From NCBI GenBank assembly GCA_029167225.1, contig JARFNK010000005.1, positions 1 to 64,000 of the forward strand: a stretch of 64,000 nt of DNA, written 5' to 3'. The notes beneath the pieces are model-generated. The model had not been told where the DNA came from. It did not search any database and worked only from the letters and a program-made list of their open reading frames with translations. A program made the position numbers and the translations under genes. Below, one piece after another: positions 17,480 through 26,334 of the stretch. This stretch comes from Sphingobium arseniciresistens. Lineage in GTDB: Bacteria; Pseudomonadota; Alphaproteobacteria; Sphingomonadales; Sphingomonadaceae. Within the stretch, counting starts at the first letter, position 1. Every line of letters begins with the position of its first letter.

Positions 17480-18346
17480 TCAGAATTTGAAACTCGCGTC
17501 GCGCGGCAAGGCAGAGCGCTCAGCCAGCACGACGATCGTGATCCGCCGGTTTTCCGGCAGATCGGGCCGATCGGGATAGATCGGGTCCGTGCCGGCCTTC
17601 GCCACCACCTCGGCAAAGCGATCGGCGGTCAGGCCCGCGCCCACCATCGCCGACCGTGCGGCAAGGGCGCGCTGGGCCGAGAGCAGCCAGTTGGCGTCGC
17701 TCTGGCCACCGGTGGAATCGGTGTGTCCCTCGATCACGATCTGCGCGCCGGTCTTCACCAGCTTGTGCGCGATCTTGCCCAGCATCTGCCGCGCATAGTC
17801 ATTGAGTTCGGAGGTCGATCCGCGGAACATGGAGCGATTGGCACTGTCGACCAGGTGAATGCGCACCCCGTCGCGGGTCGGCTCGATGTCCAGATTCTTC
17901 TCTTTCGCCTGGGCGTCCATGGGCTGCTCGATCGCGAGCCGCATCTCCTCGGCAAGGACTCGCAGCGCCGCTTCGGGAATATTGGCCGTGCCGCCGCGCG
18001 CCGCGCCGCTCACCCCGGCTTCGGCGGAGGGCTGGCCCAGCGGCACCGCGCTGTCGGACTGCGCCCGGCGCGCATGGCCGCCAAGGCCCGGCTGGTTGCC
18101 CGGCTTGGTCGTCATCGACGTCGGCATCGACTCCGTCGCCGACACCGGAGAGAAATATTCGGCCAGCCCCTTGAGCTGCGCCTTGTTGGGATTGGCCAGC
18201 AGCCACAGCAGCATGAAGAAGGCCATCATCGCGGTCACGAAATCGGCATAGGCGACCTTCCATGCCCCGCCATGATGGGCAGCATGGCCGTGCTTCTTCA
18301 CCTTGCGGATCACGATCGTCGGGGAATCCCCATGGCCGTTCGACAT
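17480..18346 (-). CDS. motB: Flagellar stator protein MotB
   Basis: A 288-residue protein with one membrane helix near residues 30-50 containing the proton-channel aspartate in YADFVTAMMAFFMLLWLLAN. A plug and linker region follows, and residues about 150-285 form an OmpA-like peptidoglycan-binding domain (VIEGHTDSTGG, NWLLSAQRALAARSAM, ENRRITIVV). The start at 18346 follows AAGGGAAACGAC. It is in the same transcription unit as motA but separated from it by nine chemotaxis genes, an unusual split of the stator pair. Confidence 0.95.
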   Translation of the reverse strand: MSNGHGDSPTIVIRKVKKHGHAAHHGGAWKVAYADFVTAMMAFFMLLWLLANPNKAQLKGLAEYFSPVSATESMPTSMTTKPGNQPGLGGHARRAQSDSAVPLGQPSAEAGVSGAARGGTANIPEAALRVLAEEMRLAIEQPMDAQAKEKNLDIEPTRDGVRIHLVDSANRSMFRGSTSELNDYARQMLGKIAHKLVKTGAQIVIEGHTDSTGGQSDANWLLSAQRALAARSAMVGAGLTADRFAEVVAKAGTDPIYPDRPDLPENRRITIVVLAERSALPRDASFKF

Positions 18347-18357
18347 GTCGTTTCCCT

Positions 18358-18645
18358 TCAGGCGATGGCGGCGCGAAGCCGATCCTGCACGGTCGTCAGC
18401 CGGACGCCGCCGATCGCTTCGTCCACGCAATGGCCAAGTGTCAGGCGCTCGAGCAGGGTCGCGGTCTCGTCGACATGCTGCACGATGAGGTCGAACGCCT
18501 GGAACTGGTCGATATACTCGACGACGAAGCGCTCGTCGGCGACGAGGACCGCAGCCAGCTGCTCCAGCAGATCGCGCGCCGTGCGCAGTTCGATCGCCAC
18601 GGCTGCACAGAGCGAAGCGCCCAACTGATCGATTTCTATCTTCAT
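18358..18645 (-). CDS. Unrecognised 95-residue protein between motB and cheD
   Basis: A small acidic, almost wholly helical protein, MKIEIDQLGASLCAAVAIEL with several leucine-rich amphipathic helices after it, no membrane segment and no motif I recognise. It lies 12 bases upstream of motB and 29 after cheD, inside a tightly packed operon, so it is very likely real and connected with chemotaxis or motor control. The helical content would suit a small adaptor or phosphatase-like role, but nothing in the sequence shows one; the operon has no cheZ. Confidence 0.55.
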   Translation of the reverse strand: MKIEIDQLGASLCAAVAIELRTARDLLEQLAAVLVADERFVVEYIDQFQAFDLIVQHVDETATLLERLTLGHCVDEAIGGVRLTTVQDRLRAAIA

Positions 18646-18674
18646 CTTCCCTACCGATCCCAGTCTCGCATTAA

Positions 18675-19202
18675 TCAGAATAGTTCCACGTCGCCGTCGA
18701 CCGGCGCAGCTGGCGCCACGACCCGGGTCGCGACGAGCGGCGGTGCCTCCGCTACCAGCGTCGCGCGGACCCGCCCTTCATGGGGCATGAATTCCACCTT
18801 GCGCGCTTGCGTCCCGCCCAGTTCACAGCGCCCCAGCGGAATACCCTCGGTTTCCATGAACTTGCGCGCGAACGCCGCATTGCTGCTGCCGATGCCGCCC
18901 AGCCCCGCGATGATGTTCGCGCCGCCATAGAGATGGCCACGCAGACGGGTGCGCTGGGCACCGATCTTCATCAGCTCGTTGATGAGCAGCTCCATCGCGT
19001 GGACGCCGTATCGCTGCATTTCCACCGCAGAGACCCGGGTTTCCGCGCTCGGCTCGCCGAGCAGGAAGTGGTTCATGCCGCCAACCCTGGCGACGGGATC
19101 CTGAAGGCATGCCGCGACGCACGAGCCGAGCAGCGTCGAGATGACGACGCCCGGCTCTGCGACAACGCGATATTCGCCCTGAACGATGGGGACACGGCGC
19201 AT
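18675..19202 (-). CDS. cheD: Chemoreceptor glutamine deamidase CheD
   Basis: A 175-residue enzyme that deamidates glutamines of chemoreceptors and, in other bacteria, cooperates with CheC. The catalytic cysteine and histidine are visible as C28 in LGSCVAACLQD and H45 in GGMNHFLLG, with the threonine in STLLGSC. The GAQRTRLRGHLYGGANI and NAAFARKFMETEGIP segments are typical. A Pro/Ala-rich tail ends in DGDVELF. The gene follows cheY by four bases. Confidence 0.93.
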   Translation of the reverse strand: MRRVPIVQGEYRVVAEPGVVISTLLGSCVAACLQDPVARVGGMNHFLLGEPSAETRVSAVEMQRYGVHAMELLINELMKIGAQRTRLRGHLYGGANIIAGLGGIGSSNAAFARKFMETEGIPLGRCELGGTQARKVEFMPHEGRVRATLVAEAPPLVATRVVAPAAPVDGDVELF

Positions 19203-19206
19203 GGGA

Positions 19207-19596
19207 TTAGACGAGCTCGCCGAAGACGCGCTCGATCTTTTCCTTCAGCGCGGCCGGCGCAAAAGGCTTCACCACATAGTTGTTCACGCCCAGCGCTGCC
19301 GCCTTTTGCACGACCTCCCGGTCGGCCGAGCCGGTGAGCATGATGAACACGGTCTTGCCAATCACCGGATCGGCTCGCACCGCCTCCAGGAACTGCAGCC
19401 CATCCATATCGGGCATGTTATAGTCGGATATGATGAGGTGGACGCGGTCACTCTTGATCGCGGGCAGCGCTTCGGCTGGCCCCGCCTTGTCACGAATGTC
19501 CTTGAACCCCAGATCCTGAAGCGTGCGCCGGATCATTGCACGCATGCTCGTCTGATCGTCGACCACCATTACTTTAATTGCAGACGCTGCCGGCAT
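19207..19596 (-). CDS. cheY: CheY-type single-domain response regulator
   Basis: A 129-residue receiver domain: acidic pair in MVVDDQ, phosphoacceptor D58 in SDYNMPDMDG, Thr/Ser in MLTGSAD and Lys in VVKPF, all the residues needed for phosphorylation by CheA and binding to FliM. The start has GGGAGCGGGTTC upstream. It lies between cheB and cheD. The operon has a second receiver at 24198, so one may drive the motor and the other act as a phosphate sink; the sequence does not decide which. Confidence 0.92.
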   Translation of the reverse strand: MPAASAIKVMVVDDQTSMRAMIRRTLQDLGFKDIRDKAGPAEALPAIKSDRVHLIISDYNMPDMDGLQFLEAVRADPVIGKTVFIMLTGSADREVVQKAAALGVNNYVVKPFAPAALKEKIERVFGELV

Positions 19597-19611
19597 GAAC
19601 CCGCTCCCAAA

Positions 19612-20637
19612 TTAGATCCGACATGCGCCGAGGATAGCCTCGGGCATTCCGGACAAGCTTAATTCCCGTTCGACGCCGCCCAGTTCGAATGCCGCACGCG
19701 GCATTCCATAGACGACGCAAGTCTCCTGGTTCTGCCCCAGAGTTCGCGCACCCGCTTCCCGCATGGCCAGCAGGCCGGACGCCCCGTCGCTGCCCATGCC
19801 GGTCAGGATCACCCCGACCGCCCGGCTGCCGAGCGCCGCCACGGAGCGGAACAGCACATCGACCGATGGCCGATGACCGCTGACCGGATCCGTAGGCGAG
19901 AGGCGGATGTGGCCACTCGTGCCACCCACCAGTTCCATGTGATTATCGCCCCCAGGTGCAATATAGACGGTGCCACGGCGGATCGGCATGCGATCGGTCG
20001 CTTCCACCACATTGACCCGCGATTCACGGTCCATGCGCGAGGCAAAGCCGCTGGTGAACGCCGCCGGCATGTGCTGGACGACCAGCACCGGCGGGCAATC
20101 CGGCGGCAGCGCGCCGATGACGGAGAAGAGTGCCTCCACCCCGCCGGTCGATGCGCCGATGGCGATCACCACGTCGCGCAGCGCCCCTGCCTTGCCTGCC
20201 GCCACTGGCGCCAGCTGGGATGGTCCGCGCCGTACCGAGGAACGCTTGGCAGCCTTCACCATCTTGCGCAGCAGCGCGCCGTCACGGGCGATCTCCAGCG
20301 GATTGCCGGTCGGCTTGCCGATGCAATCCACTGCGCCGAGCCGCAGCGCCTCGATCGAGGCATCCGCCCCGCGAGCCGTCAGCGTCGAGCACATGATGAC
20401 CGGCATCGGCCGCAGGCGCATGATCTTTTCCAGGAAGGACAATCCGTCCATCCCCGGCATTTCGATGTCCAGCGTCACGACATCGGGGTTGAGCGCCTTG
20501 ATCATCTCGCGCGCGGCATGAGGCTCTGGCGCCATGCCGATCACGTCGATTTCGGGGTCGCTCGTCAGAATACGGTTGAGGACGGCACGCATCGACGCGC
20601 TGTCGTCAACGATCAGAACACGGGTTTGGTCGGTCAC
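19612..20637 (-). CDS. cheB: Chemotaxis methylesterase/deamidase CheB
   Basis: A 341-residue two-domain enzyme. Residues 1-120 are a receiver with D57 in LDIEMPGMDG. Residues about 155-340 are the methylesterase, with IGASTGG holding the nucleophilic serine, VVQHMPAAFTSGF holding the histidine and ILTGMGSDG holding the aspartate. It removes methyl groups from chemoreceptors when phosphorylated by CheA. Its start overlaps the end of cheR by four bases. Confidence 0.96.
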   Translation of the reverse strand: MTDQTRVLIVDDSASMRAVLNRILTSDPEIDVIGMAPEPHAAREMIKALNPDVVTLDIEMPGMDGLSFLEKIMRLRPMPVIMCSTLTARGADASIEALRLGAVDCIGKPTGNPLEIARDGALLRKMVKAAKRSSVRRGPSQLAPVAAGKAGALRDVVIAIGASTGGVEALFSVIGALPPDCPPVLVVQHMPAAFTSGFASRMDRESRVNVVEATDRMPIRRGTVYIAPGGDNHMELVGGTSGHIRLSPTDPVSGHRPSVDVLFRSVAALGSRAVGVILTGMGSDGASGLLAMREAGARTLGQNQETCVVYGMPRAAFELGGVERELSLSGMPEAILGACRI

Positions 20638-21533
20638 AATGCCCCCTTCCCGCCAGACTTGACGTAAATGGTCTGCCCGACCGATTCCATGGCGCGGGCC
20701 GCCGGACCGATCAGCCGTTCGGAATGGCCGATATACAGATGTCCGCCCGGCGCGAGCATGTCCACGAAACGCGCTTCCAGCTCGGCCTTCGCCGCATCGT
20801 CGAAATAGATCATGACGTTGCGGCAGAAAATGACGTCATATTGCTGGCGCATCGGCCATGTATCGAACAGGTTGAGCACCCGCGCGGTCACGAGCGATCG
20901 CAGCGTCTCCGACACCTGGAAATCATTGCCGACCGGCTGCATCCAGCGGCTGCGGTAGCTGGCCGGGATCGGCTCCACGGTGGAGGCGGAGTAGGTTCCG
21001 CGCGCAACCGCATCGACCACATGGGGGGCGATGTCGGTGGCGAGCAGCCGAACGTCACCCTGTGCCAGCCACGCCGCGCTTGCCTGCGCCTCGCCGGCCA
21101 GGCACATCGCAATCGTGTAGACCTCCTCGCCGCTGGAGCAGCCCGCCGACCAGATGCGTACCTTGCCGCCGGCGCGCGCACGCGCCTGCAGGTTGGGTAG
21201 CACGACCTGACGCAGATGATCGAAGTGATGGCTTTCGCGGAAGAAATGGGTGTGATTGGTCGTCAGCGCGACGACCATCGCATTGCGTTCCACCGCGTCC
21301 TGCTTCACCAGCGCGACATAGTCGGAGAAGCGGGCGAGGCCATGTTCGCGCAGCCTGCGGCTGAGGCGTGAGTGAACGAGCGTGGTCTTGCTCTCGACCA
21401 GGTGAATCCGCGCTTCCTGCATCATGATCGCAGCAATTTCACGGAATTCTACCGGGCCGAGCTCCGCCGTTCCGGCAAGGGCGGAGTCCGCCCCCCCGGC
21501 TTCGGCGCCGCGCGTGACGACCATATGTTTCAC
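20634..21533 (-). CDS. cheR: Chemotaxis methyltransferase CheR
   Basis: A 299-residue SAM-dependent methyltransferase that methylates receptor glutamates. The N-terminal helical domain (SRLSRRLREHGLARFSDYV) is followed by TNHTHFFRESHHF, the SAM loop IWSAGCSSGEEVYTIAM, LATDIAPHVVDAVARG and the RNVMIYF motif. A beta-subdomain between the two may bind receptor tails; the chemoreceptor at 49207 ends in a matching WxxF tether. Overlaps of four bases join it to cheW and cheB. Confidence 0.95.
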   Translation of the reverse strand: MKHMVVTRGAEAGGADSALAGTAELGPVEFREIAAIMMQEARIHLVESKTTLVHSRLSRRLREHGLARFSDYVALVKQDAVERNAMVVALTTNHTHFFRESHHFDHLRQVVLPNLQARARAGGKVRIWSAGCSSGEEVYTIAMCLAGEAQASAAWLAQGDVRLLATDIAPHVVDAVARGTYSASTVEPIPASYRSRWMQPVGNDFQVSETLRSLVTARVLNLFDTWPMRQQYDVIFCRNVMIYFDDAAKAELEARFVDMLAPGGHLYIGHSERLIGPAARAMESVGQTIYVKSGGKGAL

Positions 21534-22024
21534 GCCGCAAGATCCATGATGTGACGCGTCAGGCTGAGCGCGTCGAGATCCAGCAGCAGCACCATCGTCT
21601 CGGCGCTGGCCGAATCCGACGTGCGACGCTCGATCTTGACCAGACCGGCAATCGCGCTCTGCTCGTTCACCTCGACATCGGGCGCGGGCTGGATCTCGCT
21701 GCCCTGGATGACGACGATGTCGGCGACTTCATCGACCAGGAAGCCGGCCTGGCGGCCGCCGATCGCGACGACGAGAATGCACGAGCGCGAGTGGAGGACG
21801 CTGGGCGCCCAGCCGAGCCGTTCGGACAGGCCGACGACGGGAACGACCGATCCGCGCAGGTTGGTCACGCCCTTCACATAGCTGGGCACGCTGGGCAGCG
21901 GGGTGGGCTCTTCCCACTCGCGGATTTCGATGAGCGCCCGCATGTCGATGCCGAACATCTGGCTGCCCAGGGTGAAGGTGACAATCTTGCGTTCGTCGAT
22001 TTCAGTGTCTTCGATCTTGCTCAT
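21530..22024 (-). CDS. cheW: Chemotaxis coupling protein CheW
   Basis: A 164-residue SH3-like coupling protein linking CheA to chemoreceptors. Landmarks are IVTFTLGSQMFGIDMRALIE, PSYVKGVTNLRGSVVPVVGL and GFLVDEVADIVVI. It overlaps cheA and cheR by four bases each, as expected in a translationally coupled chemotaxis operon. Confidence 0.95.
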   Translation of the reverse strand: MSKIEDTEIDERKIVTFTLGSQMFGIDMRALIEIREWEEPTPLPSVPSYVKGVTNLRGSVVPVVGLSERLGWAPSVLHSRSCILVVAIGGRQAGFLVDEVADIVVIQGSEIQPAPDVEVNEQSAIAGLVKIERRTSDSASAETMVLLLDLDALSLTRHIMDLAA

Positions 22025-24201
22025 GCTGCCATTCCTTTCAGCGCAAATTTGGAGGGGCCGCCGGTCGGGGCGACCAGTGCATCGATGTCGAGGATGAGGG
22101 CGATCGAGCCGTCGCCAAGGATGGTCGCGCCACCCAGGCCCCGGATCGGGTGCAGGTTGTCCTCAAGGCTCTTGATGACGACTTCGCGGCGGTTATCGAT
22201 CGTGTCGACCATCAGGCCGACATGGCCGGCGGCTTCGCTCTCGACGATGATGACCAGCGATTCCTCGGGCGCGGGCCGACCCATGCCGGCACCGAAGCCG
22301 AACAGATCGCCAACCCGGCGGACCGGCAGATAATTGCCACGCAGCTCGATCACCTCGGACGTTGGCGAGATCGGCTGCACCTGGCCGGGGGCCGGCTGCA
22401 CCGTTTCGACAACATTGGCGAGCGGCAGCACGAAGCGCTGGTCGCCAAGCCGCACGATCATGCCGTCAAGAATGGCGAGCGTGAGCGGAAGGGCCATGAT
22501 GAAGGTCGTGCCTTCGCCCGGTGTCGACTGGATTTCCACCCGTCCGCCCAGCGCCTCGACGTTGGACCGGACCACGTCCATGCCCACGCCGCGACCCGAG
22601 ATGTTGGAGATCGTCTCGGCCGTCGAAAAGCCCGGCGCACAGATGAGGCTGTCGATTTCCTCGTCCGACATCTGCGCGTCGGCCGCGATGATGCCCTTTT
22701 CGATCGCCTTGGCGCGGACCCGCTCGCGGTTTATCCCGCGTCCGTCGTCGCTGATGCGCACGATGATGCGGGCGCCCTTCTGCTCGGCAGACAGGCGGAT
22801 GGTGCCTTCGACGGGCTTGCCGGCCGCGATCCGTTCTTCCGGGCTTTCGATGCCATGGTCCACCGCGTTGCGGATCATGTGGGTCAGGGGATCGCCGATC
22901 TTCTCGATGACGCCCTTGTCCACTTCCGTCATCTCGCCGGTCGTCTCCAGGATCACCTGCTTGCCGGTTTCCCCCATCAGGTCGCGCAACATGCGCGGCA
23001 CGCGGGAGAAGGCCTGCTTTATCGGCTGCGCGCGCAGGGACATCACGTTGTCCTGGATCTGGCGCGTCAGGCGCGACAGCTCCGGCAGCTCGACCCGCTC
23101 CTGGTCCGCCGGCGAGAGCCGGTCGGAAAGGATCGAACCGCGGATCACCAGTTCGCCGACAAGATTGAGCAGCTGGTCAAGCTTGGCCAGGTCGACACGG
23201 ATGGTCTGGGCAGGCTGTTCCACGGCCGGGCGGCCTTCGCCTGCCGCCGCCTTGGGCTTTTCGGCCGGCGGGGGAGGCGGACTGCTGGACGCAACCAGCG
23301 TCAGCGCTGGCGGGGCTGGCGGCGGCGCAACCGGCTCGACCTCGGCCACCGGCGGCGCGACGGGCACCTCCACTTCGGCCTTGCTGACCTCGACCACGGA
23401 ATCGGGCGCCACGAAATCGAAGCAGTCGCGAATATCCTGCTCATCGACCGTGCCGGGAACGCCGATCGTCCAGACCAGATAGCTGTCTTCCGGGTCCAGA
23501 TCTCGCAATGCCGGAACCGCGCTGAAATCAACGGCGGTGATCTTGGCACCCAGGCCTTCCAGCTCGCGGATGATCAGCAGCGGCTCGCCGCCATTGGCCA
23601 GCGCAGCACGCGACGGGCCAAAGCGCACGATCCAGTCGGCCGGAGCGGCCGGCGCGAAGTCGTCCAGCTCGACCGCGACGGGCTCGAAACCAAAGGGGTC
23701 GAACTCCTCGACCGCAGCCATGACCGGCTGGAAGCCGAAGGCATCTTCCTCGACCGCGGCGGGGGGCGGCGCGGGCTGCGCGGCAGGCGCTGCGGCGCCC
23801 GGCGCACCCTTGCTGGCAAGGATGGCATCAAGCTGCTCGAGCATCGCCGCGTCGGCTGGCGGCTCGGTGCCGCTCTGCGCCGCCGACACATGATCGGACA
23901 GGATGTCGAACGCATTGAGCATGATCCGCGTGACGTCGGAGCTGGCGGCGATATGACCGCTGCGCACCTCGTCCAGGACATTCTCGAAACGATGGGAGAA
24001 GGCCTGCAGCGCCGTATGGCCGAACGCGCCCGACCCGCCCTTGATGGAATGGACCGCGCGAAAAACGCCGGCGATCACCTCTGCGGAGGCATCGCCCGAA
24101 TCCATGGCGGAAAGACCGGCCTCTGCGATCGCCAGACCTTCAGCGCATTCTTCAAAGAAGATGCCCTGGATCTCGTCCAGTTCGTCGTTGCCGCTGCTCA
24201 T
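22021..24201 (-). CDS. cheA: Chemotaxis histidine kinase CheA
   Basis: A 726-residue kinase. The HPt domain carries H51 in FRAVHSIKGGSGAFGH. A Pro/Ala-rich linker leads to a receiver-binding P2-like domain around residues 150-235 (GGEPLLIIRELEGLGAKI), a second linker, then dimerisation, an ATP-binding domain (MIRNAVDHGIESPEER, DDGRGI, GRGVGMDVV) and a C-terminal CheW-like regulatory domain. It phosphorylates CheY and CheB. I take ATG 24201, which overlaps the preceding cheY stop as ATGA; a GTG two codons earlier is possible. Confidence 0.96.
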   Translation of the reverse strand: MSSGNDELDEIQGIFFEECAEGLAIAEAGLSAMDSGDASAEVIAGVFRAVHSIKGGSGAFGHTALQAFSHRFENVLDEVRSGHIAASSDVTRIMLNAFDILSDHVSAAQSGTEPPADAAMLEQLDAILASKGAPGAAAPAAQPAPPPAAVEEDAFGFQPVMAAVEEFDPFGFEPVAVELDDFAPAAPADWIVRFGPSRAALANGGEPLLIIRELEGLGAKITAVDFSAVPALRDLDPEDSYLVWTIGVPGTVDEQDIRDCFDFVAPDSVVEVSKAEVEVPVAPPVAEVEPVAPPPAPPALTLVASSSPPPPPAEKPKAAAGEGRPAVEQPAQTIRVDLAKLDQLLNLVGELVIRGSILSDRLSPADQERVELPELSRLTRQIQDNVMSLRAQPIKQAFSRVPRMLRDLMGETGKQVILETTGEMTEVDKGVIEKIGDPLTHMIRNAVDHGIESPEERIAAGKPVEGTIRLSAEQKGARIIVRISDDGRGINRERVRAKAIEKGIIAADAQMSDEEIDSLICAPGFSTAETISNISGRGVGMDVVRSNVEALGGRVEIQSTPGEGTTFIMALPLTLAILDGMIVRLGDQRFVLPLANVVETVQPAPGQVQPISPTSEVIELRGNYLPVRRVGDLFGFGAGMGRPAPEESLVIIVESEAAGHVGLMVDTIDNRREVVIKSLEDNLHPIRGLGGATILGDGSIALILDIDALVAPTGGPSKFALKGMAA

Positions 24202-24563
24202 GGGCACACCCGGCGGATCGCCGCTCCCAGCTTGGCGGCATCGAACGGCTTGGTGATCCAGCCGGTCGCGCCGGCCTCACGGGCACGGGCCTTCTTGTCG
24301 TCGGAAAATTCGGTCGACAGCACCAGGATCGGTGTCCCGCGAAATTCGGGCGCAGCGCGCACCGCCTCGATCAGTTCGAAGCCATCCATCTTGGGCATGT
24401 TGATGTCGGTGATCAGCAGATCGGGCGACACTTCGTGCATGCGCTCAAGGCCGTGCTCGCCGTCATTGGCGCTTTCGATGCGAAAGCCCTGGGCGGTCAG
24501 TGATGCCTTGAGCAACATGCGCATGGAGGCAGAGTCGTCTACGGTCAGAATGAGCTTGCTCAC
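24198..24563 (-). CDS. cheY: CheY-type single-domain response regulator, second copy
   Basis: A 121-residue receiver with VDD, D53 in ITDINMPKMDG, and Lys in ITKPFDAAKL. It begins MSKLILTVDDSASMRMLLKA, the type usually found directly upstream of cheA in alphaproteobacterial clusters. Both ends overlap neighbours by four bases. It is clearly different in sequence from the receiver at 19207, so the two are not a recent duplication. Confidence 0.92.
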   Translation of the reverse strand: MSKLILTVDDSASMRMLLKASLTAQGFRIESANDGEHGLERMHEVSPDLLITDINMPKMDGFELIEAVRAAPEFRGTPILVLSTEFSDDKKARAREAGATGWITKPFDAAKLGAAIRRVCP

Positions 24564-24880
24564 GGAATCATCTCCTCTTCCATGGTGAGGCCGATGGCGT
24601 CGGCCAGCCCACAGGCGGTCACGCGCTCGACTAGGGCCGGGCTGGGGTTGGTAATCTTGAACGGCTGGCCGCTGCTGTCCGCTTCCGCCTTGGCTGCGAT
24701 CAGCAGCTGCAGCACGGCCTGGCCCACGCTTTCCACGTCGCTGGCATCCACCAGCGTTTCGCTGTCGGTGTCGCTGGAGAGAACCAGGCGGACGCGCAGG
24801 TCCTCCGCCGTGACAGTGGTCCCGTGGACAGGGAGCCGGAGCGAGCGGTCTTCGCTGGCCAGATCAGGCAGGTTTGGCAT
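24560..24880 (-). CDS. STAS-domain protein of the chemotaxis operon
   Basis: A 106-residue protein fitting a single STAS fold (TVTAEDLRVRLVLSSDTDSE, VDASDVESVGQAVLQLLIAA, KITNPSPALVERVTACGLAD). STAS proteins before cheY-cheA are common in alphaproteobacteria; they resemble anti-sigma-factor antagonists, but I see no clear conserved phosphorylatable Ser at the usual DxS position (DASDVES is nearest). Its role in chemotaxis is unknown. It overlaps motA by 17 bases and cheY by four. Confidence 0.8.
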   Translation of the reverse strand: MPNLPDLASEDRSLRLPVHGTTVTAEDLRVRLVLSSDTDSETLVDASDVESVGQAVLQLLIAAKAEADSSGQPFKITNPSPALVERVTACGLADAIGLTMEEEMIP

Positions 24881-25748
24881 TCAGTTCGTCCTTCACTTCG
24901 TCGAGAGCGGTCTCGAGTTGCGAGAATGAGGGGGCGTAGCTTGACGGCGTCATGCGCCGCGCCAGCTCAATCGCCACCTGGGTGGGCAGACCTTGGGCAT
25001 GACCGACGATGGCGGTCTTCACGATCAGATAGGGTTTGAAATCGGCGTCGATGATCTGCTGCAGCTTCGATGCGATCGGTCCGACCAGGCAGTAGGCGAG
25101 CAACACGCCAAGGAAGGTGCCGACAAGCGCGCCGCCGATCATGGCGCCAAGGATTTCGGTCGGCTGGTCGATCGAGCTCATCGTCTTGATGACGCCCAGA
25201 ACCGCCGCGACGATACCCAGGGCCGGCAGGCCGTCCGCCATGATCTGGATGGCATGCTGGGGCGCCAGCTCCTCGGCATGATGCCGTTCGATGTCGCCCT
25301 CCATCGCTTCCGCGAGCTGGTGGGGATCCTCGAAATTGACGGTCATCATGCGCAGATAGTCGCAGATGAACTCGATCAGCCCCTTGTCGACGAGCAGCTT
25401 GGGATAGCGCGAGAAGATGCTGCTCGCTTCTGGCTTGTCGAGATGGCTTTCAATCGCCGTCGCACCGCCCTTGCGAAAGGTGGTGAGCAGCGAATAGAGC
25501 AGCGCCAGCAGGTCGCGGAAATCGCTTTCCAGCCAGCGGTTGCCCTTGAAGACGCGAACGACGCCCGCCCAAGTCTTCTTCACCGTGGCCAGCGAGTTGC
25601 CAAGGATGAAGGCGCCGACGGCAGCCCCCGCAATGGCCATCATCTCATGCGGCAGCGCATGAAGGATAACCGTGAGATTTCCGCCCGACATCAGGAAACT
25701 GCCGAAAACGCAGAGCAGGATGACGACGAGGCCAATACCGTTGAGCAT
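24864..25748 (-). CDS. motA: Flagellar stator protein MotA
   Basis: A 294-residue membrane protein with four helices: LNGIGLVVILLCVFGSFLMS at the start, MMAIAGAAVGAFILGN, and a C-terminal pair IMADGLPALGIVAAVLGVIK and GALVGTFLGVLLAYCLVGPI. The large cytoplasmic loop, about residues 60-180, carries the charged residues that touch FliG. With MotB it forms the proton-driven stator. It is the first gene of the long chemotaxis operon and lies 43 bases after an exact TCCTATAAT. Confidence 0.96.
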   Translation of the reverse strand: MLNGIGLVVILLCVFGSFLMSGGNLTVILHALPHEMMAIAGAAVGAFILGNSLATVKKTWAGVVRVFKGNRWLESDFRDLLALLYSLLTTFRKGGATAIESHLDKPEASSIFSRYPKLLVDKGLIEFICDYLRMMTVNFEDPHQLAEAMEGDIERHHAEELAPQHAIQIMADGLPALGIVAAVLGVIKTMSSIDQPTEILGAMIGGALVGTFLGVLLAYCLVGPIASKLQQIIDADFKPYLIVKTAIVGHAQGLPTQVAIELARRMTPSSYAPSFSQLETALDEVKDELNAKPA

Positions 25749-25790
25749 GGATCAGTCCGCAAATGATGAATGGCCGAGGCCGGTGTTGTG

Positions 25791-25799
25791 ATTATAGGA
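25791..25799 (-). promoter_or_regulatory. TCCTATAAT element before the motA-chemotaxis operon
   Basis: An exact TCCTATAAT on the minus strand, preceded by CA, 42 bases before the motA start. It is the only such element I see for the 13-gene unit down to 16204. No GGCA-N5-TGCC palindrome lies in the following 30 bases. Confidence 0.7.
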
Positions 25800-25944
25800 T
25801 GATCGCGGACCACATCGCGTTTCGGGTCAGCTTTTTCCCAAAGCCCTGTGGAATTTTGCCGGGGCCGTTCGCTAATTTGGCGGGGCGCGACCGGATCGGC
25901 GGTTATTTTGCTAAGATGGAAGGGAAAAATATCTGGGAGCTTGC

Positions 25945-26334
25945 ATGTCCATAAACGCCTATCGTCGCGCGCAATCCATCGCCGAGACGCCCCGGAGCAC
26001 CGAATATCGGCTGATGAGCCAGATCACCGGCGAAATGATCGCTGCGCGGGACGCTGGCCTCGCCGGTGCTGCACTGATGCCTTCACTGCATCGCAACCGG
26101 CTCGCTTGGAGCACTTTTTCCAGCCTCTGCGGATCGCCCGGCAATCAGTTGCCCAATGATCTGCGTGCGCGCATCATTTCCATCGCGCTGTGGGTAGAGC
26201 GGCACACATCCGCAGTGGTTACCGGGCGAGATTCGATCGACGACCTCATTGAAGTCAATCGCGCGATCATAGAAGGTCTTTCGAATGAAAACATCGGCGT
26301 CGGGCCAAAAACCTTCGCCGCGCATCCTGCATGA
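25945..26334 (+). CDS. flaF: Flagellin biosynthesis regulator FlaF
   Basis: A 129-residue protein of the alphaproteobacterial FlaF family: MSINAYRRAQSIAETPRSTE at the start, LAWSTFSSLCGSPGNQLPN, RARIISIALWVERHTSAV and RDSIDDLIEVNRAIIEGL. In Caulobacter FlaF is needed for flagellin synthesis and secretion and works against the repressor FlbT. Here it stands alone, transcribed away from motA and about 8 kb from flbT, whereas the two are usually neighbours. No TCCTATAAT box is seen on its side of the divergent region. Confidence 0.9.
   Translation: MSINAYRRAQSIAETPRSTEYRLMSQITGEMIAARDAGLAGAALMPSLHRNRLAWSTFSSLCGSPGNQLPNDLRARIISIALWVERHTSAVVTGRDSIDDLIEVNRAIIEGLSNENIGVGPKTFAAHPA

Noticed and set aside
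22150-24588. 812-codon open frame antisense to cheA
   Set aside because: A shadow of cheA: it shows only His/Arg/Asp-rich sequence without any motif.
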